Shown one piece after another: positions 16,929 through 25,427 of a stretch of 64,000 nucleotides of DNA. The notes beneath the pieces are model-generated. The model did not search any database, was not told the DNA's origin, and worked only from the letters and a program-made list of their open reading frames with translations. Numbering within the stretch: the first letter of the stretch is position 1; each line of letters starts with the position of its first letter. Where the stretch lies: contig NZ_NESP01000001.1 of assembly GCF_003063475.1 (NCBI RefSeq), positions 248,001 through 312,000 on the forward strand. Reading direction: 5' to 3'. Made by a program: the position numbers and the translations under genes. This DNA is from Limnohabitans curvus (GTDB lineage Bacteria; Pseudomonadota; Gammaproteobacteria; Burkholderiales; Burkholderiaceae_C).

Positions 16929-17858
16929 ATGAACGCTACAACCCAAACCGAGTTGCACCACTTAAGCAACACCCACCTCGACGCGCTGGAAGAAGAAACC
17001 ATCTTCATCTTGCGCGAAGTCGCCGCCGCTTTTGAGCGCCCCACCCTGCTGTTTTCGGGCGGCAAAGATTCATTGGTCATGCTCAAGTGTGCTGAGAAGG
17101 CCTTTGGTGCTGGCCGTATTCCCTACCCACTGTTGATGATCGACACGGGCCACAACTTCAAAGAAGTGACGGATTTCCGCGACTCACGTGCCAAAGAGTT
17201 GGGTGCTGAGTTGATCGTGCGCAGCGTGGAAGACTCGATGAAAAAAGGCACCGTGCGTTTGGCGCATCCTGGCGAAAGCCGCAACGTGCACCAATCGGTC
17301 ACCTTGCTCGAAGCCATCGAAGAATTCCGCTTTGACGCCCTCATCGGCGGCGCCCGCCGTGACGAAGAAAAAGCCCGTGCCAAAGAACGCATCTTCAGCC
17401 ACCGCGACAGCTTTGGCCAATGGCAACCCAAGGCCCAGCGCCCTGAGTTGTGGACCCTGTTCAACCACAAGTTGCAGCCCGGCGAGCACTTTCGCGTATT
17501 CCCCATCTCTAACTGGACCGAGCTGGACGTGTGGCAATACATCGCCCGCGAAAAAATCGCTCTGCCTTCGATCTACTACACGCACAAGCGCGAAGTGGTG
17601 GACCGCCGTGGCTTGCTGGTACCCGTGACCGAACTCACCCCCCCCAAAGACGGCGAAGAAGTGGTGATTCGCGACGTGCGTTTCCGCACCGTGGGCGACA
17701 TCACCTGCACTTGCCCTGTGGAAAGCGATGCGGCCACGCCTGAACAAATCGTGATCGAAACGTTGGCCGCTGATGTCAGCGAGCGCGGCGCCACACGCAT
17801 GGACGACAAAACCTCCGAGGCTTCGATGGAGAAGCGCAAAAAAGACGGCTATTTCTAA
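16929..17858 (+). CDS. cysD: Sulfate adenylyltransferase subunit 2
   Basis: A 309-residue PP-loop ATPase, the catalytic subunit that joins sulfate and ATP to give APS together with CysN. The PP-loop motif LLFSGGKDSLVML is at about residues 40-52, followed by PYPLLMIDTGHNFKEV and the ARRDEEKARAKER block. Length is that of the family. It is 22 bp after cysH and 13 bp before cysN. Confidence 0.95.
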   Translation: MNATTQTELHHLSNTHLDALEEETIFILREVAAAFERPTLLFSGGKDSLVMLKCAEKAFGAGRIPYPLLMIDTGHNFKEVTDFRDSRAKELGAELIVRSVEDSMKKGTVRLAHPGESRNVHQSVTLLEAIEEFRFDALIGGARRDEEKARAKERIFSHRDSFGQWQPKAQRPELWTLFNHKLQPGEHFRVFPISNWTELDVWQYIAREKIALPSIYYTHKREVVDRRGLLVPVTELTPPKDGEEVVIRDVRFRTVGDITCTCPVESDAATPEQIVIETLAADVSERGATRMDDKTSEASMEKRKKDGYF

Positions 17859-17871
17859 GACGGTGAATGAG

Positions 17872-19170
17872 ATGACGACAAAAAATACAACTACCAAAAA
17901 TGACGTTCAAAGCGCCCTCAAGTTCATCACCTGCGGCTCGGTCGACGACGGCAAAAGCACCTTGATTGGCCGCTTGCTTGTAGACACCAAAGCCGTGCTG
18001 CAAGACCATTTGGCGGGCGTGCAACGCTCAGGCGAAACCGACCTGGCTTTGTTGACCGACGGCCTCTCGGCAGAGCGCGAACAAGGCATCACCATCGACG
18101 TGGCCTACCGCTACTTCAACACCGAAGCGCGCAAGTTCATCATTGGTGACGCCCCCGGCCATGAGCAATACACCCGCAACATGGTGACCGCTGCGTCTAG
18201 CGCCGATGCCGCCGTGGTGCTGGTCGATGCCATCAAGCTGGATTGGAAAAACCCCGCTTTGGAGCTGCTGCCCCAAACGCGTCGCCATTCGCTGTTGGTC
18301 AACCTGCTGCGCGTGCCCTCCATCGTGTTTGCCATCAACAAACTCGACGCGGTGGACGACCCTGCCTTGGCCTACCAAAACATCGAAGCTGCGTTGCGCA
18401 AATTCGCCACTGAGGCGGGCATCCGCATCACAGCCATGGTCCCCGTGTCCGCCCTCAAAGGCTGGAACGTGGTGGACACCACCAACGCCGATCAAGCCGC
18501 TTGGTGCGGCTACACGGGCCAAAGCCTATTGAGCATCTTGGAAGATTTGCCCAACACGCCCGCCGAAACCGAAGTGGCTTTCAGCTTCCCCGTGCAATGG
18601 GTCGAAAAATTCCACGACTCCGGCGTGACCACCCAAGGCCGCCGCGTGTTCTGGGGTCGTGTGGCCACAGGCACCATCGAGCCAGGCCAAACCATCAAAG
18701 TCTTCCCAAGCGGTCAAACCGCGGTGGTGTCGCAAGTGCTGTCGGCCACACGCGAGCCACAAAACAAAGCCGCAGGCCACAGCGCGGGCATCGTCCTGGA
18801 CCGCGAAGTGGACGTGTCACGTGGCGACTGGCTGCTGGCCGCTGAGGGAAGCCCCGAAGGCCAGCGCCAGCTCAACACCACCGTCGCGTGGATGGACGAT
18901 GAGCCCTTGGTCGCGGGCCGCGTGTACTGGGCTTTGCACGGCCACCGTTGGGTCAAAGCCAAAGTGCAACGCGTGGTGCACCGCCTGAACGTCAACACCT
19001 TGGCCGAGGAAGAAGCCACCGAGCTGGCACCCAACGCCATTGGCCACGTCACTTTGGCGCTGCAAGAGCCTTTGGTGACGCTGCCTTTCACCCAATCGCG
19101 CATCTTGGGTGCTTTGGTGTTGGTCGACACGTCCACCCACAAAACCTCGGGCGCTGTGTTGGTGAACTGA
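17872..19170 (+). CDS. cysN: Sulfate adenylyltransferase subunit 1 (GTPase)
   Basis: A 432-residue EF-Tu-like GTPase whose GTP hydrolysis drives APS synthesis by CysD. G motifs are visible: GSVDDGKSTLIGRLL (G1), EREQGITIDVAYRYF (G2), DAPGHEQYTRNM (G3) and NKLD (G4). It ends at the beta-barrel domain, with no fused CysC kinase. The ATG at 17872 is chosen; an upstream in-frame extension lies in cysD. It is the last gene of the operon, followed by a terminator hairpin. Confidence 0.94.
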   Translation: MTTKNTTTKNDVQSALKFITCGSVDDGKSTLIGRLLVDTKAVLQDHLAGVQRSGETDLALLTDGLSAEREQGITIDVAYRYFNTEARKFIIGDAPGHEQYTRNMVTAASSADAAVVLVDAIKLDWKNPALELLPQTRRHSLLVNLLRVPSIVFAINKLDAVDDPALAYQNIEAALRKFATEAGIRITAMVPVSALKGWNVVDTTNADQAAWCGYTGQSLLSILEDLPNTPAETEVAFSFPVQWVEKFHDSGVTTQGRRVFWGRVATGTIEPGQTIKVFPSGQTAVVSQVLSATREPQNKAAGHSAGIVLDREVDVSRGDWLLAAEGSPEGQRQLNTTVAWMDDEPLVAGRVYWALHGHRWVKAKVQRVVHRLNVNTLAEEEATELAPNAIGHVTLALQEPLVTLPFTQSRILGALVLVDTSTHKTSGAVLVN

Positions 19171-19216
19171 CCCAACTTCTAGCCCCGTATTGAATCCCGT
19201 TTAAAATCAAAGGCTT

Positions 19217-19250
19217 GGCGCACAGCTCCCGCTGTTGCGCCCTCTTTTTT
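19217..19250 (+). terminator. Rho-independent terminator after cysN
   Basis: A GC-rich stem (GGCGCACAGC, loop TCCC, GCTGTTGCGCC with one bulge) followed by CTCTTTTTT. It separates the cys operon from fdxA, whose start is 20 bp further on. Confidence 0.8.
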
Positions 19251-19269
19251 ACCCATCGATTGAATTGTC

Positions 19270-19596
19270 ATGACGCACGTTGTCACCGAAGCCTGTATCC
19301 AATGTAAGTACACCGACTGTGTGGACGTTTGTCCCGTCGACTGCTTCCGCGAAGGCCCTAACTTCCTCACCATCGACCCAGACGAGTGCATCGACTGCGC
19401 GGTGTGTATCCCCGAGTGCCCTGTGAACGCCATCTACGCCGAAGAAGATGTGCCAGAAGGCCAAGAACACATGACCAAGCTCAACGCTGAGTTGTCCTTG
19501 ATCGGTTGGCCCAGCATCACCAAGCGCAAAGCGCCTATGGCCGATGCTGACGCATGGAAAGACAAAACCGGCAAGCTCGCCGAACTCAAGCGCTAA
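19270..19596 (+). CDS. fdxA: 7Fe ferredoxin
   Basis: A 108-residue ferredoxin of the FdxA type with a 3Fe-4S and a 4Fe-4S cluster. The N-terminal [18 protein letters not shown] and central [12 protein letters not shown] motifs provide the ligands, and the C-terminal extension ([14 protein letters not shown]) is family-typical. It lies directly after the cys operon terminator and 20 bp before a ferredoxin-NADP reductase. The two could supply electrons to CysI, which lacks a flavoprotein subunit; this is inference. Confidence 0.93.
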   Translation: MTHVVTEACIQCKYTDCVDVCPVDCFREGPNFLTIDPDECIDCAVCIPECPVNAIYAEEDVPEGQEHMTKLNAELSLIGWPSITKRKAPMADADAWKDKTGKLAELKR

Positions 19597-19616
19597 GCAC
19601 AACGCACACAGCCCCT

Positions 19617-20657
19617 ATGACGGCAGCCACGACTCATACCGATGCCGTCATCGTGGGCGCAGGCCCTGTGGGTCTGTTTCAAGCTTTCCAGCTTGGGCTG
19701 CAAGACATTCGCAGCCACATCATCGACGCACTGCCCCATGTGGGCGGCCAGTGCGTCGAGCTGTACGCCGACAAACCGATTTACGACATTCCGGGCATCC
19801 CCGTGTGCACGGGCCGTGAATTGGTGGCGCAGCTGCAAACCCAAATCCAACCTTTTGCACCGACGTTTCACCTCAACCAAGAAGTGACTGAAGTTGTTCG
19901 CTTAGACGACGGCCTTATCTCGGTGCGCACGTCTGCGCAACAGCATTTCATTTGCAAGGTATTGGTCATCGCCGCAGGCGTGGGCGCTTTTCAAGCGCGC
20001 AAGCTGAGCGTAGAAGGTGCCGCAGAGCTCGAAGGCACGCACGTGCATTACCGCTTGGGTGATGCCGCGCGCTTTGCGGGCCAAGACGTGGTGGTGTTGG
20101 GTGGCGAAGCGTCTGCCGTGGCGGCTGCGTTGAAACTCACGCTTGAAACAAAAGCACCACGCAGCGTGACGCTGATGCACCGCCGCGATGTGTTCACCGC
20201 CGAACCTGTGCTCTTGCAAGCCATGCGCGATGCGGTTGCCAGCGGTAGGTTGCAACTGCAAATTGGCCAGCCCACTGCCTTGTTAAGCACATCGAACCAG
20301 CTTCACGCCGTGCAAGTGGCCACGCCCGATGGTCAAACCATAGAGCGCCCTGCTCAACACGTGTTGGCGTTCTTAGGCCTCTCACCCAAGCTAGGCCCCA
20401 TCACCAACTGGGGCTTGGCCATGGAGCGCAAGCAACTGGTGGTCAACACAGAAACCTTTGCCACCGATGTGCCAGGCATCTTTGCCGTGGGCGATATCAA
20501 CACCTACCTCGGCAAGAAAAAACTCATCTTGTGCGGCTTTCACGAAGCCACGCTCGCCGCTTTTGGCGCAGCGGCTATCGTGCATCCCGCACGAAAAACC
20601 CTGCTGCAATACACGACAACGTCGACCGAATTGCATCGCCTTCTAGGCATCGCTTAA
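19617..20657 (+). CDS. Thioredoxin-reductase-like ferredoxin--NADP reductase
   Basis: A 346-residue flavoprotein of the bacterial TrxR-like FNR type: FAD motif AVIVGAGPVGLFQAFQLG near the N-terminus, the VGGQCVELYADKPIYDIPG block, an NADP site VVVLGGEASAVAAAL, and the terminal FAD motif GIFAVGDINTY. It lacks the redox CxxC of thioredoxin reductases. The ATG at 19617 is chosen because the upstream extension overlaps fdxA. It sits 20 bp after fdxA and should exchange electrons between NADPH and that ferredoxin. Confidence 0.9.
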   Translation: MTAATTHTDAVIVGAGPVGLFQAFQLGLQDIRSHIIDALPHVGGQCVELYADKPIYDIPGIPVCTGRELVAQLQTQIQPFAPTFHLNQEVTEVVRLDDGLISVRTSAQQHFICKVLVIAAGVGAFQARKLSVEGAAELEGTHVHYRLGDAARFAGQDVVVLGGEASAVAAALKLTLETKAPRSVTLMHRRDVFTAEPVLLQAMRDAVASGRLQLQIGQPTALLSTSNQLHAVQVATPDGQTIERPAQHVLAFLGLSPKLGPITNWGLAMERKQLVVNTETFATDVPGIFAVGDINTYLGKKKLILCGFHEATLAAFGAAAIVHPARKTLLQYTTTSTELHRLLGIA

Positions 20658-20687
20658 AATCTACATCGCGTTAGCAATAACGCATCC

Positions 20688-20769
20688 GCTAGGGGTGTTG
20701 AAGCCGTCACCGACTTCGACTGAGAAAGTCCCTTTGAACCTGATTGAGGTAATCCTCGCGCAGGGAAGC
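20688..20769 (+). promoter_or_regulatory. TPP riboswitch (THI element)
   Basis: The leader of the first TonB receptor contains the conserved TPP aptamer in order: AGGGGTG at 20691, a P3 arm (GTTGAAG/CTTCGAC), CTGAGA at 20719, CCCTTTGAACCTGAT at 20730, the P4/P5 GAGG/CCTC arm, and GCGCAGGGAAGC ending at 20769. These are the hallmark thi-box segments. A 6-bp hairpin (GCTCTT/AAGAGC, 20786-20804) between the aptamer and the start at 20855 may be part of the expression platform. Thiamine diphosphate should repress the downstream receptor. Confidence 0.93.
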
Positions 20770-20854
20770 TTGGTCTTACAACGAGGCTCTTCACTCACAA
20801 GAGCACACACTCGTTTAGAAATCAGCCGACCTGTCATACGTTTAAGGAAACGTC

Positions 20855-22999
20855 ATGGCAAACCATTCGCCATTCTTGAAAGCAACGCGCGTTCACGCGG
20901 CCGTTGCACTGTGCATTGCATCTTGCGCGTCCGCTTGGGCGCAACAAAACCCGACCGAAATCACCATCACCGACAAACTGCCCGCACGCGTGTCTGGCTT
21001 TGGTGATGTGCCCGCACACGAACTCCCGTTCAACACCACCACCATTGACAGTGCCACGCTGAAAGACATTGGCGCGCAACGCGTCTCTGACGCCCTGCGC
21101 CTGGACGCATCGGTCACCGACAGCTACAACTCTCCCGCTTATTGGGACATGTTGAGCGTGCGCGGTTTCACGCTCAACAACCGCTACAACTACCAACGCG
21201 AAGGCTTGCCCATCAGCGCGGAAACCATGATTCCCATGGACAACAAAGAGCGCATCGAGTTGCTCAAAGGTACCAGCGGCATGCAGGCTGGCACCAGCGC
21301 ACCCGGTGGTTTGGTGAACTACGTGGTCAAGCGTGCGCCAAGCAACGCTGACCAACAAATTCGCAACATCACCCTCAGCTACGGGCAGGGTAACAACCGC
21401 TTGGTGGCTGCTGATTTAGGGGGACGCTTCGGCGAAAACGCTGACTTTGGCTACCGCTTCAACGTGGCCCATGAAGACCTAGACCCGTACATCAAACATG
21501 CGAACGGCCATCGCGATTTGGTCGCCTTGGCTATAGACTGGCGACTCAACGCCAACAGCAAATTGGAATGGGAGTTTGAACAAAGTCACCGTGAACAAAT
21601 CGGAGTCAATGGCTACAGCCTGCTTGGTGGTCAACTCCCGCCCACCGTGGATGGCAAAAAGAACTTCACCTACCAGCCTTGGTCACAGCCTGGCGTATTT
21701 GATGCGCTCACTGGCAGCGTGCGCTTCAAACACAATTTAGACAATGGCTGGTTGTGGACGACGCAATACGCAATACAACGTTTAAAGATGGATGACCGTT
21801 TGTCATTTGCGTTTGGATGCAGCACTGAAAACGTTTATGACCGTTACTGCAGCAATGGCGGCTTTGACCTTTATGACTACCGCAGCGAAAACGAACGTCG
21901 CACCACAGAAGCTCTACAAACTGAGCTAAGCGGACACGCCTTAATGGGAGGACTTCAGCATGACCTCACATTCACCGTGATGCGCTATCGCCAACTGAAC
22001 CGACTAGCCCCGATGCAGGCTTACAACTCCGCGGGTACTGGCAATATCGACGGTACGAGCACCAGCACTGCAGCGGCTACGCCAGGAGACTTGAACACCG
22101 ACCGTAGCGACTACACCAACGAATTCGCCCTCAAAGACCGCGTACACCTCACGCAACAAACCTCCGCTTGGCTTGGCTTGCGCCAGATCCAAATGAACCG
22201 ACAAAGCGTGAGAACCGATGGCAGTCGCCCTATTCAAGACGCACGCAACGTGACAACGCCGTGGGTGGCTTTTAGCCATGCTCTCGACCAAAGCGTCACG
22301 GTATACGCCAGCTACGGCCAGGGCATAGAAACCGAAGTCACCCCCAACAAAACCGGCACTTACGCCAACGCAGGTCAAGCGCTTCCCGTGCTGCGTAGCT
22401 ACCAACATGAAGTGGGCGTCAAAGGACAAACGACTGCCAGCAACTGGCAAGTCACTTGGTTTGACATCACCCGCCCAACTGCGGGCGATGCGCCGACAAG
22501 CAGTAGCTTAGTCAACCGTCAAATGGATGGAGAAGCTCGCCATCGTGGCCTCGAACTCAGTGGCACCACGTCAGTGCAAAACTGGAAGCTCGGCAGTGGC
22601 TTCACATGGATAGATGCCAAACGACAAAACGCAGTGATTGACACCTCCGTGAATGGCCAACGTCCTCTGAACGTCCCCGCCTACATCTTGCGTGGCATGG
22701 CGGAGTACCGCTACAGCGGCGTGCCTGGTTTACGCACAGGGGTGCGCTTGTCCCACGAAGGCAAACGTGGCGTCACGGAACAAAGCAATGGCGATATTCA
22801 GCTCCCCGCTTGGACCACGCTCGACGCATCTGCCCATTACGACACAAAAGTCAACAACGTGGCCTCCACCTGGACATTGGCGATCGACAACCTGGCGAAC
22901 AAACACTACTGGCGAGAATCCCCCAAACAGTACGACCACTACTACCTCTACCCAGGCGCCCCCCGCACTTTAAGGGCCAGCGTTCAATTCCGTCTTTAA
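20855..22999 (+). CDS. TonB-dependent outer-membrane receptor, TPP-riboswitch controlled
   Basis: A 714-residue receptor with a signal peptide (cleavage near SAWAQQNP), a plug domain (about 45-160; LSVRGFTLNNRYNYQREG and RIELLKGTSGMQAGTSAPGG) and a 22-strand-type barrel ending in the aromatic-rich ASVQFRL. By homology it would be called a siderophore receptor. However, the TPP riboswitch 85 bp upstream implies that thiamine or a thiamine precursor is the likely cargo. No clear TonB box consensus was seen; QNPTEITIT after the cleavage site is the candidate. RBS AAGGAAA precedes the ATG. Confidence 0.88.
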   Translation: MANHSPFLKATRVHAAVALCIASCASAWAQQNPTEITITDKLPARVSGFGDVPAHELPFNTTTIDSATLKDIGAQRVSDALRLDASVTDSYNSPAYWDMLSVRGFTLNNRYNYQREGLPISAETMIPMDNKERIELLKGTSGMQAGTSAPGGLVNYVVKRAPSNADQQIRNITLSYGQGNNRLVAADLGGRFGENADFGYRFNVAHEDLDPYIKHANGHRDLVALAIDWRLNANSKLEWEFEQSHREQIGVNGYSLLGGQLPPTVDGKKNFTYQPWSQPGVFDALTGSVRFKHNLDNGWLWTTQYAIQRLKMDDRLSFAFGCSTENVYDRYCSNGGFDLYDYRSENERRTTEALQTELSGHALMGGLQHDLTFTVMRYRQLNRLAPMQAYNSAGTGNIDGTSTSTAAATPGDLNTDRSDYTNEFALKDRVHLTQQTSAWLGLRQIQMNRQSVRTDGSRPIQDARNVTTPWVAFSHALDQSVTVYASYGQGIETEVTPNKTGTYANAGQALPVLRSYQHEVGVKGQTTASNWQVTWFDITRPTAGDAPTSSSLVNRQMDGEARHRGLELSGTTSVQNWKLGSGFTWIDAKRQNAVIDTSVNGQRPLNVPAYILRGMAEYRYSGVPGLRTGVRLSHEGKRGVTEQSNGDIQLPAWTTLDASAHYDTKVNNVASTWTLAIDNLANKHYWRESPKQYDHYYLYPGAPRTLRASVQFRL

Positions 23000-23020
23000 A
23001 CATCAAGTAAAGTCAAAGGC

Positions 23021-25180
23021 ATGAGTCGGAAGTCTAGATTTTTGGGAGTTTCTCGCATACAAAGTGCTGTTGCACTTTGTATGACGGCGACTTCCTCAGT
23101 CTGGGCGCAACAAAATCCGACGGAAATCACCATCACTGCCGAGCCTCCCATTCGGGTATCCGGCTTTGATGGTGCGCCCTTGCAAGAGCTGCCCATCAGT
23201 GTCAGCACTATCAACCAAGCCACCTTGCGCGACATTGGTGCGCAGCGCGTCACCGACGCTTTGCGTTTAGACGCCTCAGTGAGCGACAGCTACAACCTCC
23301 CCGCCTATTGGGACAAGCTCAGCGTGCGTGGCTTTGCGCTTGATAACCGCTACAACTACCGCCGCGAAGGTTTGCCCATCTCCGCCGAAACCATCATTCC
23401 GATGGACAACAAAGAGCGCATTGAGTTGCTCAAAGGCACGAGCGGCATTCAGTCTGGCACCAGCTCGCCAGGCGGGTTGGTCAATTACTTGGTCAAACGC
23501 GCACCCACCAGCGCAGAAAAAAACATTCGTGATGTCACGCTCAGTTACGGCCCTGGAAACAACCGTTTGGTAGCCGCAGATTTGGGCGGACGCTTTGGTC
23601 AAGACGCTGATTTCGGCTACAGGTTCAACGTGGCTCACGAAGACCTTGATCCTTATATTCGTGACACCAAGGGTTACCGTAATTTGGTGGCCTTGGCCAT
23701 GGACTGGCGCATCAACAACAGCAACCGCTTGGAGTGGGAGTTTGAGCAAAGCCACCACACGCAAATTGGGGTGAACTTTTACAGCTTGCTGTCATCCGGA
23801 TCAACTCAAAGGGTACTGCCGCCAACCGTGGATGGCACACGCAACATCACGCGTCAGCCCAACTCGCAACCTGGCGTGTTCGATGGTCTGACAGGCACGG
23901 TGCGTCTGAAACATCAGTTAAACAACGGCTGGACGTGGCAGACGCAATACGGTTTGCAACGTTTGCGTGCCGATGACCGACTGACCTATGCATCCGGTTG
24001 CAGCAGCGCCATCAGCGATAGCTTTTGTCTTTCGCCGATGGGTAATTTTGAAATTCGGGATTACACCAGCGAGAACGAGCGACGCAAGAGCGACGCGATT
24101 CAAACGGAACTCCGCGGTCAAGTTCAATTGGGTGGACTGGAACACAGCGTTCAGCTCAGCCTTATGCGACAGCGCCAAATGAACCAAATGCCCTACTCGT
24201 ACAGCGACAACCTCGTGGGCATGACCAACATCAATGGGGGCTTAACCCCAACCCCCGACGACAACACGTATCGACAAACCAGCAGCACTGACTACAGCAC
24301 CGAAGTGGCCGTCAATGACCGCGTGCGATTAACTGATCGCACACAAGCTTGGTTTGGCCTGCGTCACACCCAACTGAGCCGCCAAAGCATACAAACCGAC
24401 GGCAGTGCTGCTGTGCAAGACATACGGGGTGTAAGCACGCCTTGGTTAGCTTTGAGCCATCAACTGACCCCGCATCACTTGGTCTATGCCAGCTACGGTC
24501 AGGGCCTAGAAGCACGTGCAACGCCCAACACCCCCAACTACACCAACGCAGGTCAACCCTTGCCAGCGCTGCGCAGCACCCAACGCGAAGTTGGTATCAA
24601 AAGTCAAGGCACGCGCGACAGCTGGCAAATCACTTGGTTTGACATCACACGCCCCGCCATTTCAGATTCTGGTGTGTGCAACACAAACGCTGGCAGCTGC
24701 ACGCAGCAAATTGATGGTCAAGCCCATCACCAAGGTATCGAACTCAACGCCCAGCGTCATTTGTCACGCTGGTCTATGGGGGGCAGCGCCACATGGCTAG
24801 ATGCCAAACGTGAAAATGCCACCGTCCAAACAGACCTGAACGGCCAACGCCCGATCAACGTGCCCAAGTACATCTTGCGCGGCATGGCTGAATACCGCTC
24901 GGCCAGCATGGTGGGATTGCGCTCTGGCCTTCGCCTTTCACACGAGGGCGAACGCAACGTCACCGAATACGGTGACATCATGCTGCCCGCATGGACCACG
25001 GTGGACGCCACCACACACTACGACACCAAAGTCAACCATGTCGCATCCACCTGGACATTGGCCATCAACAATTTGGCCAACAAACACTATTGGCGGGAAT
25101 CGCCCAAACAATATGGGCAGTACTTTCTCTATCCAGGAGCACCTCGCACAATTCGCGCAACAATTCAGTTTCACCTCTGA
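23021..25180 (+). CDS. TonB-dependent outer-membrane receptor, tandem paralogue
   Basis: A 719-residue receptor closely similar to its upstream neighbour along its whole length; signal-peptide end AQQNPTEITIT, plug segments ALRLDAS and PISAETIIPMDNKERIELL, and the terminus KQY..YLYPGAPRT are shared. It starts 21 bp after the first copy and has no riboswitch of its own, so it is probably on the same transcript and also thiamine-responsive. A perfect 12-bp hairpin lies inside its signal-peptide codons. Loop regions differ most, suggesting different cargo range or phage/colicin avoidance; this is inference. Confidence 0.87.
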   Translation: MSRKSRFLGVSRIQSAVALCMTATSSVWAQQNPTEITITAEPPIRVSGFDGAPLQELPISVSTINQATLRDIGAQRVTDALRLDASVSDSYNLPAYWDKLSVRGFALDNRYNYRREGLPISAETIIPMDNKERIELLKGTSGIQSGTSSPGGLVNYLVKRAPTSAEKNIRDVTLSYGPGNNRLVAADLGGRFGQDADFGYRFNVAHEDLDPYIRDTKGYRNLVALAMDWRINNSNRLEWEFEQSHHTQIGVNFYSLLSSGSTQRVLPPTVDGTRNITRQPNSQPGVFDGLTGTVRLKHQLNNGWTWQTQYGLQRLRADDRLTYASGCSSAISDSFCLSPMGNFEIRDYTSENERRKSDAIQTELRGQVQLGGLEHSVQLSLMRQRQMNQMPYSYSDNLVGMTNINGGLTPTPDDNTYRQTSSTDYSTEVAVNDRVRLTDRTQAWFGLRHTQLSRQSIQTDGSAAVQDIRGVSTPWLALSHQLTPHHLVYASYGQGLEARATPNTPNYTNAGQPLPALRSTQREVGIKSQGTRDSWQITWFDITRPAISDSGVCNTNAGSCTQQIDGQAHHQGIELNAQRHLSRWSMGGSATWLDAKRENATVQTDLNGQRPINVPKYILRGMAEYRSASMVGLRSGLRLSHEGERNVTEYGDIMLPAWTTVDATTHYDTKVNHVASTWTLAINNLANKHYWRESPKQYGQYFLYPGAPRTIRATIQFHL
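23056..23083 (+). repeat. Perfect 12-bp inverted repeat in the start of receptor 2
   Basis: CATACAAAGTGC, loop TGTT, GCACTTTGTATG. It lies 35-63 nt into the second receptor gene, within its signal-peptide codons, and would form a strong RNA hairpin. The same protein segment in the first receptor (AAVALCI) is encoded without a perfect dyad. No T-run follows, so it is not a classical terminator. Confidence 0.75.
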
Positions 25181-25206
25181 AAAACGCGAAAAAAATGCGC
25201 TATAAT
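25178..25206 (+). promoter_or_regulatory. Promoter of tRNA-Asn
   Basis: TATAAT at 25201-25206 is a perfect -10 box, with TGAAAA at 25178-25183 as a weak -35 box at 17-bp spacing. The tRNA begins 9 bp after the -10 box. The -35 box overlaps the stop codon of the second TonB receptor. Confidence 0.65.
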
Positions 25207-25214
25207 TTTTGTAT

Positions 25215-25290
25215 TCCTCGATAGCTCAGTTGGTAGAGCGCCGGACTGTTAATCCGTAGGTCCCTGGTTCGAGCCCAGGTCGAGGAGCCA
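25215..25290 (+). tRNA. tRNA-Asn (anticodon GTT)
   Basis: 76 nt with encoded CCA. The acceptor stem TCCTCGA pairs with TCGAGGA, the D-arm has GCTCAGTTGGTAGAGC, the anticodon loop reads CTGTTAA with GTT, and the T-arm has GGTTCGAGCC. Its 3' half is the left attachment site of an integrated element, which restores an intact tRNA. Confidence 0.97.
25246..25290 (+). repeat. Left attachment site (attL), 45-bp direct repeat
   Basis: The block starts CTGTTAATCCG in the anticodon loop and ends CGAGGAGCCA. It is identical over 45 bp (46 with the next A) to 32851-32895. The left flank differs (CGGA against ACCT), marking the edge of the shared sequence. Confidence 0.95.
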
Positions 25291-25297
25291 AAAACGC

Positions 25298-25329
25298 ACC
25301 GGGTCAATAACGTAAGTTGTTGATCCGGT
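25298..25329. repeat. Stem-loop just inside attL
   Basis: ACCGGGTCAATAAC and GTTGTTGATCCGGT form a 14-bp stem (two G:U pairs) around a GTAA loop, 8 bp inside the left end. No T-run follows directly. It could terminate tRNA transcripts entering the element or serve as a recombination-protein site; neither is shown. Confidence 0.55.
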
Positions 25330-25427
25330 TCATGTTTCTGGATTCAGATTTCCTTGTGTGGCCCATGATTAGTGGCGGCAAGAAGAACACCAATGTTTTT
25401 GGTATTCAAACTTGACCGGAGCTAAAA

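Noticed and set aside
22999..23021. A separate riboswitch or promoter for the second TonB receptor
   Set aside because: The gap is only 21 bp and has no thi-box or promoter elements.
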